DNA of 64,000 bases from Limonium bicolor (GCA_023374045.1 CM041779.1:141319801-141383800); one strand, 5' to 3'; numbered from the stretch's first letter, positions 12,701 through 25,684 are shown. Numbers and translations: made by a program. The notes: generated by a model not told the origin, from the letters alone.

Positions 12701-15016
12701 AATATTTTATTAAACCACCTAAATGTTTCTAACACTCTCAATACTCATATTAGGCTTATAATATATCAATTGAGCTCTTTTATTTTTGGCCACAATATTA
12801 ACTACCAAATAATTTACTTAAAATTCCTAAAATCAACTATTAAGCTTGTTATTAACTTTAATCACCCAAACCAATTATTTAGAACTTAGTATTCACGGCT
12901 TTAATCCATTAGATAGGTAAAGAATGATTTGAAGTGTTGAAACTTAACTTAAACACTAGATCTAGGTAATTACCCAAAGATTAGTATTTTACCTTCTTGA
13001 TTTCTCTTAGATCTTGGTTGCTTAGGCTTGGTTAGTTCACTCACCAACTCGGCCCTATCAAGAGGTATAGGATACCACAAAATTTAAAGTCTTAAAAACC
13101 TAACCAAGATCTAAAGAGTTACTTAAGTTTAATGCACAAAACATGTGCTAAAGTTTATGTATTACCTTGATCACTCAAAATTGAGTTGTGAAGACTAAGA
13201 ACACGGCCTTTCCTAGGATAAGAGCTTCATGTTAGTTCTTGGATTGTTCTTTAGGTAGGACTTGTTAATAGCTCCTAAAAACCTTAGAACTTAGATTTAC
13301 CTTAGGTAAATGATGGCTTAGCTCACGGCATCCTTGAGGTTTGATGAATTCCTTGTCAAACCTTGGAGAAAAATGAAGGATTGATGATGGAGAAAAATTA
13401 ATAGAATTCGGCCATGACAACAACTAGGGAAAAAGAATGGTTTTTGTGAAATTTCCTTACCTTAAACTTCTTAGAGGTTACCTTTGGTAAATCTTTGACT
13501 TAGGCACGACCTTCCCAGCCCAAATGATGTTTCATTTCGAACCTAAGTCATGGAGAAATTAAATTTGAACTCTAAGGTAATTAACTTATGATTTACCTTG
13601 GAAAAAGAGGTGAAACAAGACTAATTTGACTAAGTAACGAGGTTTCCTTACCAATTGAGTTCTTACCTTGAATACTCCTTCAAAGACGTGAAGAATGGGA
13701 GGGTGAAGGCTGGAGTTCGACAGCCTTGGAAGGAAATGAATGAAGATAGCTCCTTAAGCATTAAAAATGGAAAAGTTGCTTATTTGTTAATTAATTAGGT
13801 GGGGCATTAGGATAATGACATTTGAGTGGGAAAATAATGCAGGTTTAGTGCTCCATTAGGGGCTGGAGGCGGCAGCAATCAACCAAGAAAACTTGTAGTG
13901 GGCTGAATATTTTAATGTAAAGGTAAAGTTAAGGTATTTTATTTTGTCAAAGTGGAGCACTTGCTCCAAGTGGGTTCTCAATGGGATATTAACGGTGCAT
14001 ACAGGTATTAGGGTGGGTGTGGGTCGTCCATGATCATAGGAACCATAAGTAGTGGGCAACTAAAGTGGGTAAGTAGTTTATATTAAGTAAAGTGCTAAAA
14101 AACAAGGCATTTCTATAATCAAAATCGGCAGCCTTGGTCCATGTGTTCCCACTATGATTTTGTTTGATTAAGATGGTCAAATCCTGACCAGTTGATGGCA
14201 TAATTTCTTAGCTCAAGAAAAACTACAAAGTAAGAGTGTAGAATGCGTTTTTACAGCACCCGAAAGTGCGTTTTTGTGCTCTAAGGACTTTTTGGAAAAT
14301 AAGTTGTTCCAACAAGTTCCAAGTGTTTATAAACATTGTTTATAGTCAATAATAATATTTTAAGGTGTTACATTGAGTTATATGGGGTTATATCAACTCA
14401 GAACACCACTCTCGGGCTAACCGGGCAAAAAGGAGCGCTAAGAAATTCGTCCGAGCACTTTGTTTATTTTTGAGGAAGCAGCTCGACTATTCTCTTTAAA
14501 ATTTTGAATAATGATGTTAGGAACTCTAGGAATTAATTTTATAGGAGTTCGTGCCACCTCGGCACTCCTCCTGGGCACTCCCGGGGGTTTGTGGGGCCCC
14601 CATAAGGCATCTCTTAGCACTTTGCGTTTAACTGAGATTTTAGCTTGAGAACTTCATCTTATATATTTAATAAGGTGTTATGGTGCATTTGGATTGAAGT
14701 TTAAAGCTTTACTTCATCCTATAATGTATTTCCGGGACTTTCGGGCCTTAAGGGCCTTTAATGGAACTCCCGAGCATTTTGTATTTTCACTCAGTTTTAG
14801 ATGAAGTCCTGCATTCTGAAGATCATATAATATCCTTGGTCAACTTCATGTGAAGTTTATAGCTTATATAACTTGTTTATCTTAAGGTCGGGCTTTAACG
14901 CACGTTTTTGGCCTTAAAGAGTTTAAGTGTGTTTTTAACGCCTAAGTGTTTATATACTTTCTTAGGGTTTAATAATCCCCTAATTAGTACTTACTTATCA
15001 TTATTTGATTATATAA

Positions 15017-15425
15017 GGGAAAATTCACGAGATACCCATGTTTTCTTTCGTAATTCACAATATACCTCTGTGATTTTAGTAATTCAACTTTAAACATGCT
15101 TAAATGTTGCCCAATATGATGAAACTTTACATGGACGATGTTAAAGTGTTATATTTTGGTCCAATATCAAATTTGAAGCTTTTTAAGCTCACATGTGACC
15201 TGTGGGACCCAATGAATATGTGACTGTTCACTGGGTCCCACATGTCACATGTGAGTTTAAAAAACTTCAAATTTGATATTGGACCAAAATATAACACTTT
15301 AGCATCGTCCATGTAAAGTTTCATCAATTGGATAACATTTAAGCATGTTTAAAGCTAAATTACTAAAATCACAGGGGTATATTGTGAATTACGAAAGAAA
15401 ACAGGGGTATCTCGTGAATTTTCCC
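15017..15425. mobile_element. Fold-back MITE, Mutator-type (9-bp TSD)
   Basis: The 409-bp insert is almost entirely one inverted repeat. The left arm starts GGGAAAATTCACGAGATACC and the right arm is its reverse complement, with the centre near a GGGTCCCACATG palindrome at 15205-15250. It is flanked by the 9-bp duplication ATTATATAA at 15008-15016 and 15426-15434. The other LTR of A keeps the empty site with a single ATTATATAA (40447-40455). Long terminal repeats plus a 9-bp duplication are typical of Mutator-derived MITEs. ORFs read through it are palindrome artefacts. Confidence 0.92.
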
Positions 15426-15451
15426 ATTATATAAAGGTTAGGGGTATTTCA

Positions 15452-15470
15452 GTCTACCCCCCTTAAAAGG
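15452..15470 (-). other. Polypurine tract of element A
   Basis: On the minus strand CCTTTTAAGGGGGGTAGAC directly precedes TGAAATACCCC, the 3' LTR start. The position and purine content fit the plus-strand priming site of Ty3/gypsy elements. A second very similar tract lies at about 16060-16085. Confidence 0.8.
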
Positions 15471-15862
15471 ACTTCGTCCCGAAGTCATAACTTATACGTG
15501 TTCATCCTATGCAATTAAGTTCCTCTTATCTATTCCTTGTATACCTATCATTCCAGGGTGCCAATACTATTGACACCTCTACATTCCATCAGTAATCTGA
15601 GTGTATATAGCACATAACCTGTCATTATAGCATAAGTATTTGATAAATACTGTAAAACAATACTTGTTCCAACTTCCTAGCTATCCCACTCGGTCATCAC
15701 TACACAAGTGCAATACCAAATCCTCAGTCCTACAGAGTGCAGAGGCGTAAACCCTTGGCAATGAATCTCTTGTGTGATTGTAGGAATGAACATACTGCAA
15801 GGTAATTAAGTACTTCCATAAACATCCAAGTGTTACGTTGAACACAACAATAATCATCTAGT

Positions 15863-15961
15863 GTCACATAGGACATATCATTAATAACCAACCATTGTCA
15901 CATAGGACATATCTTTAATAATCAATCATTGTCACATAGGACATGTCATTAATAACCATAA
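15863..15961. repeat. Three-unit 34-bp tandem repeat in A's 3' untranslated region
   Basis: The motif GTCACATAGGACATATC followed by (A/T)TTAATAA(C/T)CAA occurs three times in a row. No function can be assigned. Confidence 0.8.
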
Positions 15962-16109
15962 CCATCCAACCAATTGCACACATGCGTAATAATCAAACAC
16001 AAACAACCAATTACAAAACCAGTATAGAGTGCAGATATGCAGGTCGCATGTGGTGCTCTACCCCCCTTAAAAAGGGTTACGCCCACGTACCCCACAAGTA
16101 TACACAAAA

Positions 16110-16640
16110 CTAAAAGAACAGTGACGTATACTTGTCTCGCATGGAGTCCTCTAACTCCCATGTTGTCTCCTCAATGTCGTGGTTGACCACAGAACCTTGA
16201 CCATTCTAATGGTCTTGTTCCTGGTCTCCCTAGTCTTAGGGTCTAAAATGCAAACTGGGGTCTCCTCATATCTAGGTGTAGGATCTAGTTCGAGTGTCTC
16301 GGGCTCTAAAATTTGTGATGGATGATGCACAAACTACTTTAGCTATGAAATGTGGAATACATTGTGCACTCTCCCAAGCTTAACAGGTAAATCTAACCTG
16401 TTATCTAATGGGCCCACTCGCTCCGTAATAAGGTACGGTCCTACATGCTTCGGGCTAAGTTTGCCCTTCTGCCCAAGTCTAAAAATTTCCTTCATAGGTG
16501 AAACTCTAAGGAAGACTCGATCGCCTACTGTGAACTCGAGGTCTTTCCTACCGACATCAGTATATGACTTCTGTCTGTTTACTAGGTATAGCCCTCAAGA
16601 ATCTATGGATTCTCTGACATGTTTCATAGTGCATTAGTAT
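16110..16640 (-). pseudogene. pol 3' end of element A: integrase C-terminal region plus chromodomain-like tail
   Basis: On the minus strand this reads as the end of a gypsy polyprotein. Visible motifs, in order, are QKSYTD, DLEFTVGDRVFLRVSPMK, KGKLSPKHVGPY, VGPLDNRLDLP and VHNVFHIS. A linker then leads to RNKTIRMVKVLWSNHD and EETTWELEDSMRDKY. The first part is the GPY/F-type integrase tail. The last part fits the chromodomain of plant chromoviruses, which in that family guides integration by binding chromatin marks. In-frame stops follow RESIDS and HIS, and a one-base shift lies between SNHD and EETT. Upstream of about 16640 the protein similarity stops abruptly: no RNase H, reverse transcriptase or integrase core is seen. 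This is a relic, not an expressed gene. Confidence 0.85.
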
Positions 16641-19600
16641 GCTTTTATATTTGAATCCCGTATGTATGGGTGGATTTGATCTCCCATCCTGTACGTTGTT
16701 AATATTATCTTTTGGCTTGTTTAGGCCATTGTGTGTAACACACTTTCATTAACCGCCTCTTATAGTTGAAATTGTTGGCGTTCAGGTCTTGTATTAATAT
16801 TGGGGCTTACTTAAAATCTCTCTTTGACCTGTAGGTCATCATCTTGTGGTTCTGGTATTTGAGTTTACTGTTGCCATAAACGGCTTTCATTTTAAATGTA
16901 AGGTATGAGCTACGGTTGAGCCGTGCATCCTATATATATTATAGAAAGGTTCCTTGATGTTATTGATTTACCAGTTGTCGGTAGTACATACCCGATCATT
17001 AACGTATGTTCATCAGTTATTCCACAGTAGGGTTCCCACTAGGGTTTTTAACACGGTACTGTTTTCTCTCAATTGAACATGCTCTTGCGGTTGTAAATCA
17101 ACTCATGTGAGTATTAATATAATGTTTCTACTCTTCCTATTCTACCATGTTTATAGGTAGATTCCCATTTAATATATATATATATTGATTTGTAAAGAAA
17201 GATATGGAAGTCGATCTTTCCTTCCAGATGGCAAATTGGGTCATAACTTAGAAGATAGCTCGAGAATACTCTTATTATAGGTAATTGCCTCTTAATCTTA
17301 TATTTAATTTATTTTCATGGTTCATGGAACAATAATAGTTAGTATTTCCCTCTCAATTGATTATTTTTCCGACATATGCGGAGTTGTTTTAGCTATTTGA
17401 TCTTCTTAGGGTAACTTGGACAACTTAACTCTTAATTTACACCTTCTACATCTCATATATTTATTAGTCAAATTTTATATTAGATTTAAGAACAAATACT
17501 TACATATCAAAGAAATGTCTGTGACCACTTGTAAGGAGTCTTAGGAATCATTCAACCCTGACGGGGTCAACGTCAATGTTGAACTATCCTTCCACTCCAT
17601 TTTGTGTTTGGTTTTCCCTTGATATGACCAGGATCAAGTTCGACCTCCCACGTCAAATATCAAACAACCACATAATTAGCATTTTCCAGATATTTATCTT
17701 ATCGAGCTTTGTGACGTGGTGATTACTACATGTACATTTTCCCTTAATTGCTATACAACTTATTTCAATAACTGTTATAACCTATACTCAAATCTAGTGT
17801 ATAACCTTAATCCCCGGAACTAAGTTCATTTGATCAAATCATCAAGCGGGGAAGCCAGTTTTCCCTCTTGGCATAAAAGTAAATTCTTATTAAAACATTT
17901 AGGCTCATACTGTCTAATAATTATATCCAAATCATCTTTACTCCTAAATCCATCATACAAGTAATAAGTTTAGTTAAGGATTTGTATACCTTTGAATATC
18001 TTCTTCTCTTAAAAGGTTTTATCTAATATTTCACTTATCAAGGCTTGATTATTGCCTATACTTGGTTATTATTAAATAGAACAAAGGCAGTCACAGTTAG
18101 ACTTCCAAGTAGAAAGTTTTATAACTCGATCAACAACTACAGTCCATAAAGTATTATTTCTCTCCTTAAAGCTTGGCTTTTCTTATTCCATCTAAACACC
18201 ATAAATCATGTGAACCATACGTTCAGCCTAGGTTATGTATCTCTTAATATTAGTACTATCTCAACTAAGGGTTTCCTGTTTGAGTACTACGGTTTGGTAT
18301 CAAGACAACCAAGCTTATTGTTTGTTTCTATCTTTTAGAAACGTGGTTAATCCACAAGCTCAATGGCTTCCAAAAATATTATGATTAGGTGTAATAAATA
18401 GAGGGTCTAAAATTCTTAGAAATTGTATATAAAGTTAGGAAGGTTTACGTATAGAATAATTGTTACAAGTCAAGGGGTATGTTTTCCTACTTTTAAATAT
18501 AACTTCCACTCACTTTTAGTATATGTATTAATCCAAACTCTTAAATAACTTGTACTTCCTTCATTGTAAGTGTCAATGAGGGGTATTTGTTACCATGTTT
18601 ATTTACATTACATATGGTATTAACCTTATTTGGTTTTTGTTTTTGAGCTCTTATTCGCACTTTTAAATTGAGCTGTCATAGAAGACATATGCTCGTCTAG
18701 AACCATAAGGATAGTATAGGACATGTGTCTCAAAATAGGGTAGGTATATTTATTGATACTTAGCCCTCTGAAAGGTATCAATACCCCTTAACGTTTTAGG
18801 TTTACATCCTCCAAATTATACGTATATATAGCATTTGGTATTGCTAATTAGGTAGTTTTCCCGACGTTAGAAAATATAGATTCAAAGTTTGTTTTCTCCC
18901 CTTTATTAATTAGGAGTCCAACATTGTCACTTTAGTAATACTAGCTGAGACCCTTGGTATTTGTTCAGGTATTCAAAACTTGTACTTATCCATGATGGAT
19001 GTTTAGCTATATTTTTGAGATTCTATTTCTCTATTGTTATATTTCAAGGTTTCGCACTATCTTCTCGCGAAGTTAATAAGGGATTGTAAGATTTTGTAGT
19101 CCAGCACTGAGCGGCAAGCTCGGTGCCTGGGTATCCCATAAAATTTCAGTGCTTATTCTTTACGTATAGGTCTCTAACAAGCCCTTTTGACATTTTATGT
19201 AGTCTTAAGTATTTCATATTAATTAATGTATTCCTCTTCATGACATCTGCTCGACGTTTAGGCAGGTCATAATTTATAGTTATTGTAAGTTTGGACAGTT
19301 GATAACGCCTTTTGGCAATCTAAGCAAAAACCAAACTTATTATTCCTCACTGTACTAACTCTCACCCCTTTTATCCCAAGGCTATATTCGGTTTGTATTT
19401 CGTTTAATACTCTTAATCCCATGGTACACTAATCTGGACTCTCCACCAAATATCAACGCGTCTCATGATTTTAAGCAATCTTATTTACCCTTTTTCATCC
19501 TCTTCCGATCACCGTATCTAAACCCAGTCTCATCTCCTACGGAGAATGATACAGCTGGTATCCCAATCCTTACTCATACATATCAAGTATAATTTAAGCT

Positions 19601-19960
19601 TTGATCCTCTCCCATATCCTGAAATATAAAATCCTCCAAGACCTATCCCCAAGTTCTACATTCATTTACAATAGTTATTTGTTCATCTATAGTTGAGTAT
19701 TTATTGAGTAGGATCATGCCGGGTCAAATTACTTGGCGTTATGCCTCTGGGTATTCCTGACCTTCGCTCATAGGCTCAGGTGACCACGGTCTCTTAGGTA
19801 AGGGAAAATAAATATCGAAGTATCCTATTAGGTGAGAGGTTACCTAAGTTAGGTCTCTCTAATTTTTGATACTTACCAATCATATATAAGTCTCATCGAA
19901 TGATAAATATAAACACACATTTATGCATCATGAATTAGGTTTAAGTTCTAGGCTTACCGG
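16641..19960. other. Non-coding block in element A where the pol core should be
   Basis: About 3.3 kb lies between the gag end and the integrase tail. I find no reverse-transcriptase YxDD, protease DTG or integrase core motif on either strand, and stops are dense in all frames. One segment (about 17520-17663, minus strand) matches element B at about 29925-30075. The simplest reading is replacement of pol by LARD-type internal DNA; heavy decay is the alternative. Confidence 0.6.
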
Positions 19961-19984
19961 TTTCGCGCTGAGCGCTAGCCTCAG

Positions 19985-20988
19985 CGCCTGAAGTTCCCAC
20001 TGTGTACAGGATATTTCTTCATGGAACTATCTCCTTTCCCTTCCGACTCACGGATGAGGATGGCTGTTTTGCCGGCCCTCTAGCTCCCTTGTATACTCGG
20101 CTCCCTGGATTGGAAAAACATTCATACTCCCTGTGACCTTCCTTTTTGCAATAGCGGCACTCCACCTTCCTTCCTGGGTGATCATTTCCACAGCGTTTAT
20201 AGTAATAGTGACGTCGGGTTGGCTTATTGCCTCACGGTGGCGCTGTTCTTAGTGGCCGAGTATCAATAGCTGGGCCGGTCAGACGAGGAACCTGCTCCTT
20301 CGCCTTCTGACCATGGAAATCCTTCCGCCCCTTCTTCTTTTCAAAGAATTTCTTCCCCTTCTTCCAGTATCCGACAGAGGTTGCTCCACCATCATCTCCT
20401 TCAGTACTCTTTCTCTTCTTTCTTTCTGCGTCGGAGTAGTTAACTCCTGGTATATAGTCCAACAAACTGGTGATCCGTGCGTAGTACTGGTCAACTGTTT
20501 GACTCCCTTGAATTAAGGTCTCGATCTCTTGCCTTTTCCTCTACTTTAGGTGTTCGGGGTAGAATTTCTCCCGCAACACTTCCACAAACACTGTCCATCC
20601 AAAGTCCGGTGTAGCTCTACGGTGGCCCTCAACAGACCGCCACCAAATGTCAGCTACGCCCTTCAGGTTGTATGTGGCGATGTCGACCTGCTGGTCTTCT
20701 GGAATTCTAACAGCCTTGAACGCTTTTTGGTGCTCTACAATGAACTTCTCCAGTGCGGCGGGGTCCGGTTCTCCTGAATAAATTGGTACTATCGCGTCTG
20801 CAACGCTTTTCAACCAGTTGGTTTCCCTGGGCCGCGGCGGGTGGGGTATGGCTCCCGTAAGTTGAGCTCCTAGCTGCTGTGAGAAAGTTTTCCATGGCCG
20901 CTGCTAGGCCTGGTACTGTTGAAACATCTGCCGGTGTCTCGCCACCGCGTCCACTGCTGCCTCCACATGGTCCTCCGCTTGTCGACAT
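19985..20988 (-). pseudogene. gag relic of element A (Ty3/gypsy capsid and nucleocapsid)
   Basis: The start is the ATG at 20988 (MSTSGGPCGG). After a frame change near 20830 the capsid core reads SVADAIVPIYSGEPDP, then VDIATYNLKGVADIWW and FGWTVFVEVLREKFYP, the conserved retrotransposon-gag pattern. A TAG follows EHLK. The frame continues through DQYYARITSLLDYIPG and meets a second stop after PLRTAPP near 20232. Beyond it a CCHC zinc knuckle reads CRYCKKEGHREYEC (about 20160-20120). Gag of this family forms the virus-like particle that packages element RNA. One frameshift and at least two stops make this copy non-functional. The primer-binding site lies about 200 bp upstream, as expected. Confidence 0.88.
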
Positions 20989-21188
20989 CTAAGATAGTAT
21001 ACTATTTTTTACTACTCGGTTGCTACACCGTCGTATACAATCACAGTCATGTAAGTAAGCTAACTACTAGCAATAAAATATCCCTAGGGTTTTTCTAAGT
21101 CACGAATCCTCACGGATGCTTCACGTATCCCAATATTCCAATGCTCATTGTCCTAGACTCAGTATCTTTCATCAGAGCGGTACTCCGC

Positions 21189-21201
21189 TCTGATACCACT
21201 T
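21189..21201 (-). other. Primer-binding site of element A (initiator tRNA-Met type)
   Basis: The minus strand reads TGGTATCAGAGC two to three bases from the 5' LTR. This is the usual tRNA-iMet complement of plant LTR retrotransposons, and it fixes the orientation of A. Confidence 0.92.
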
Positions 21202-21203
21202 TT

Positions 21204-21329
21204 TGTAACACCCCTAATCTTAAACCTGTAGTGACGTCATAATTCGTAGCATAATGATTAACAAATCGCAGCGGAAAATAAAACTATCTACCTTGGTGTT
21301 ACACGCCGTCACTCACCCTTGTGAGCAAC
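21204..21329 (-). repeat. Element A 5' LTR, terminal 126 bp (split by B)
   Basis: It starts TGTAACACCCCTAATC like the left LTR at 9624 and breaks at GTGAGCAAC, where B is inserted. The LTR resumes at 35151. Confidence 0.92.
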
Positions 21330-23374
21330 TGTAATACCCCGGATCTAAAAATGGCGATTAAATTACTCTAATATGATTATAAAAGGCCTAATGGTGCCTA
21401 AAGAGTATTGGTAAAAAGAATAAAACCAAAAGAAAAGAGAAAACGCTTGAAAAGCGAAAAACGCTAAAATGCGCGTTAAATGAGTATAAGAGATATATGA
21501 TCTCGAGAGGGTCCGAGATGGATTCCTAAGGCTTAGTTAGGCCTAATAAGTATACGGGAATGATTCCCGAAGAAAACGGATCCAAATAATGGATTAAAAC
21601 ACTAAATAAGCATAAAAGCACGTTTTTCGAGGAAGCCCGAAAACGTGACTTTAAGTGGTCAAACGGACCCGTAAAAATTATAGTTGATTAAATACCTATA
21701 ATTAAGTACTAATGGAAGCTTAGTAACCATTAAAATTAATTAAACGGCAAAATTCCGGAAAACGGGCCCGGTTAGTGAATAGTGCCAAACCGGGTAAAAT
21801 AACGAGCGTTTTCTGTCAGAAACCGAAAAACGCTCCAGCTTAATTAGCTAGAGGGGGCCGGTTTTATTATAGTAGCAGCCTCCCCTCTCTTGTTTATTAG
21901 TTAGGAAATAAAGAAAGAAAGAAAGGAAAAGAAAAAGTAAAGAGGGAATAGTTAAAAGTAATGTTAGTACTCTCTCTCCCCCTCTTTTCTTTTCATTCAC
22001 GATTTTTCCCCCCCTCCAAACTGAGCACCTTCTTCTTCATCCTCTGTAATGGCGATTTCACAAGTGAGCACACAGCCCATCTTCTTCCTCCTCAAGCTTG
22101 CTCATTTCTTCACCGAATCACACAAAAATTACACCGTTAGATTCGTATCGGCGAGGGCTACGTTTTCCACCCCTCAAAATCTTGATTCCTCCACCTTCAC
22201 TTCCATGGGTGTTTTACCTTTTGAAGCTTTAGGAGCTGATTTTGAGCCTCCATCATCTTCTTGATACTCCAAGGTAAAAAGAAAGTCATAAGCTCTTCAT
22301 TTCTAGCAAGCTCTTCCAATTTTGGAAAAAATTCCTCCACGTTGAATTTTTCTCATGTCCAGCCGGTTCTTCTTGCTTAAGGGGAGTGCTGGAACTTCAT
22401 CATTTTGATTGCCTAAGCTCTTCATTTGGACACTTGAAGGTAATCTCTAAGCTAAACCCTAAAAACTAGCTCTTGTAATACTAGTTTTTGTGAGGGAGAA
22501 ATTGAGTTAAAAAGCTTAATATGTGTGTATGGGGATATGGTTGTAGATGGCAATCTAGACCCCCTTGTGTGTTGTGAAAACAAGAAGAGAAATATGGAGC
22601 AAAAGAAAGAGGAAGAAGAGAAAGAAAAACAGAAAACAAACAAGGTAAAAGCTCACCTTGAGTTAGTTTTATTTGGCTTGTGAAACAGATTTTAAAGTTG
22701 AATTAATGCTCTTGAATGGGAGTAGTTATGATGCTACAATGATGGTAGTTGAATGAGAATGTTTAACGTTGTTTAAGTGTGAGAAATAAGTTTGGGAACT
22801 AAGCTAGTTTGTATGTGTGAATAAGGGGTATTTGAGGTGGTTTTGATGTGTAAACCAAACAGAGGAGAAGAAGTGTTTGAGCATGTTTAGTGTGGTGAAA
22901 ATGCTTAGTAAAGCAAGCAAGTGCTGTCAAATTTTACTTGGAAACCAAGGGTGATTAGGAGTGTGAAACCTAGGAAAAACTAGGCATGTTTCGAATATTA
23001 AAGTGAGTGGTAAATCACTTGGAATTTGGGAAGAGGAAGAGTAAGGTGCTTGGAGTAGAACTGAGAGGAAAATAATGTCATTTGGGTGCTAGGAATGGCA
23101 TTAGTGAGTGAAGTGTGAATGGTATAATGAAGAAACCAAAATCTGTTACAAGAGTTATAGAAAACAAGAAAAACAAGTTATGGAAATGTAAGTGGATTTT
23201 GGGTGAATTAAGCATGAGTTAGTGAGTGGACTTGGTGATCAATTTAGTGTGATTAAGAAGGGTAATTAAGTGTTAAAACATGTAGATTATAAGTGGGAAA
23301 GATTGGAAAGACAATGGTGGAAGAATAAGGTTGTAACAGATTTGGAAAAATGCAAATCTGTCAAAACTGCAACA

Positions 23375-23640
23375 GGGTCCGGGACTTAGTCCATGGACAA
23401 GGTCCCGGACCACCCCCTTAAATCATGCCGAGAGTTTTATCCTGCACTTGGTCCGGGACTTGGGGTAAGGACAAGGTCCCGGACCACCCCATTTAAATAG
23501 ACCGAGATCGAACATCCATGCTGGTCCGGGACTTGAGATAGGGATAAGGTCCCGGACCATGGTAGAAAAATCACCCGAGAGTTACAACCAGCTTTGGTCC
23601 GGGACTTAAGATAGGGACCAAGTCCCGGACCACCCCCAGA
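23375..23640. repeat. Four-unit GTCCGGGAC palindrome array in LTR B
   Basis: Units start near 23375, 23450, 23522 and 23596, about 74 bp apart. Each has GGTCCGGGACTT, a short spacer, then AAGGTCCCGGACC or a close variant, so each can fold into a hairpin. The copy in the 3' LTR is at about 32845-33105. Confidence 0.88.
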
Positions 23641-24878
23641 AACCTATAGAGGGCATTTTAAAGGTTGTAAATGATGGGGTTTAAATGTTAATGATGTTAT
23701 AAGAGGTTAAGGCCTTGTTTGGTGACATGTTAAGGCCCTAGGAAGTATAAGAAAGTGCTAGAAGTGTTTGAGAAGTGAGAACTCAAATTAACAAGAATAA
23801 AACCGAGATAACGGGATAACGGGGTAAGTACGGGAGTAGCATTTTATTATGTACCGTATGAGCTTAGTATTAATAATAATGTTTGAAACATTATCAGAGA
23901 ATCGTGCGTGACCCGAGCAGAGTGAGATGACATGGTAAAAGTAAAAACCCCGGTGAAAGGTATGATTTTCTCATGCCCCGTATGCTAACCGAGTTACTCT
24001 AATTTGTGTGTTTGTGTGCCGGCTTAATCAAGATTAAAGCATGAAACTAATCCCTTGTTTGATTATGCATGCATTGTTGTATGTTGTATGAACTAACATA
24101 CTTGTATGCCGGTGTGGTCTAACATAGTGCATAGACCGGCTCATAGAGAGTAGTGAATGACTAGAAACCCGTAGATCGGGTAGTCTCACGAACAATGGTA
24201 ACATGCAAACACACACAAGCTATCGACTGAAGTATAACGATAACGCAAACATATGAACTCCCTAAAATGTGAGGAGATGTACGGGTTGAGTATATACCCG
24301 ATAACGGTTAGAGAACCTTATTGAAAAATCCACGAAATAAATATGAGTGGAGAGATAAATGACCTCCATCGAGAGGATTGAAGTTAGTCCAATAATGTGA
24401 ACTTATAAGAAAGGTAAAAGAGACCTAAGGGACTATGTAACTCCCTTGAGACATGGTCGACCTCCTATATGAGGATCTTACCCGGTATAAGAAAATATCC
24501 GAATGTATAAGTATATGATTGTGAGGGTAACCCTTAAACTTAAGATTACCCGAATTTAAGTAAAGTTCCCAAAGTCATTAGAAACATCAAGAGTGATGCT
24601 TCTAGACTAATATACATAAAATTATATAACTCCGAGAGAGGAGTGTATGGGAAAGTGAGTAGTCCGAGAGTAGTCGGACCTATGTAAAAAGAGATGGGAA
24701 CTAAGAGAAAGTTCCAGGAGCTAGTTGAGCCTTCCCACCATGCTAGACCCAGAGTAGGGTCGAAACCGGGGAAGTAAGACTATGCTAGAGAGCCATGAGT
24801 TTTGGCCTAAATATGTATTAAGAGTAACAAGCGTGACGTAGGAGACCTGTAGTGTCTCGAGAATCTACAAGAGCTTGA

Positions 24879-25050
24879 GTAAAAATAACCCAAGAGTGTG
24901 GGTGAGATAATGAGTGTAAATAACCCAAGAGTATGGGTGAGATAATGAGAATAAGTAACCCGAGAGTGTGGGTGAGTATAGTACGAGTAGCCCAAGAGAA
25001 TGGGCGTGTAATTGAATAAGTAACCCGAGAGAGCGGGAGAGGTACTGAAT
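24879..25050. repeat. 34-bp tandem array in LTR B (about 5 units)
   Basis: The unit is TAACCCAAGAGTGTGGGTGA plus a variable TAATGAG-type tail. It is repeated at 34343-34516 in the 3' LTR. The reverse-strand ORFs there (about 60-90 residues) are products of the repeat. Confidence 0.85.
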
Positions 25051-25684
25051 AAGTAAACAAGGCAGTGAGGTATAACCCTCATGGCCTAAGAGTAAACATA
25101 TACAACTAACAACCTTGTTATGTTAGTTAGGAATTGTGCTCCCTGATTGGATGTAGATTCCTTGTGTAATATACATATATTGTATTGCCATGATGCAAGT
25201 TGTTTGATAAAAATGAACTCCATGTATATCCGACCCAAAGTAGTCGGCGTACCGCGGTTAGCACGCGGTATATGCGAATTTCATATTCAGCGTAAGCTGA
25301 CCCCCTAGGGGGAACGTTCTTAGTGTGCAGGTACTTGAAGCTGGCCACCGTTCGAGAGAGTAGGACAGGGACTGCTATGAAGCACGGGTAGCTAGATAGT
25401 AATTACTTATGCGTTTGAATGAGGTGTAAGTCCGAGTATGTTATCGGCATCCGTATATTGTAGACTCGGTATAGTAGAGATATGAATTGAGTATTGTATT
25501 TGCATGAAGTACTCGGTTGTTCCAGTTCATCAGACCGTTACGGTATGTAAGAAAGGCCTGGTTAGCCACATGGGTGGCTAACGGCGTTGTTTCACCCCTC
25601 GTTGTAATTAGAGTTCCGCTGCGTGAGTAGGAGTAATTAGTAACGGTTTAAGAGGTAATGATGAGATTAACGGTTGGGGTGTTA

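Larger units (their letters stand above)
9624..15451 (-). repeat. Element A 3' LTR (left copy), containing a MITE
   Basis: It begins TGTAACACCCC and ends GGGGTATTTCA on the plus strand. It matches the right LTR collinearly with scattered substitutions and small indels. The main difference is a 409-bp MITE at 15017-15425 that the right copy lacks. The interior is very AT-rich at about 11100-12900. No gene is present. Confidence 0.9.

Noticed and set aside
15127..15327. 66-residue minus-strand ORF in LTR A
   Set aside because: Lies across the palindromic centre of the MITE; the two halves mirror each other.
20313..20777. Plus-strand ORFs opposite the gag relic
   Set aside because: Shadows of the minus-strand gag, which carries the recognisable capsid and zinc-knuckle motifs.
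22049..22264. Plus-strand ORF starting MAISQVSTQPIF in LTR B, repeated at 31515-31754
   Set aside because: Present only because the LTR is duplicated. The ends differ by frameshift between copies and no domain is seen, so it was kept as a leader ORF, not a gene.
24807..25082. Minus-strand ORFs rich in SHPHS/LLGY motifs in LTR B (also 34270-34547)
   Set aside because: They are produced by the 34-bp tandem repeat of the LTR and occur in two overlapping frames.
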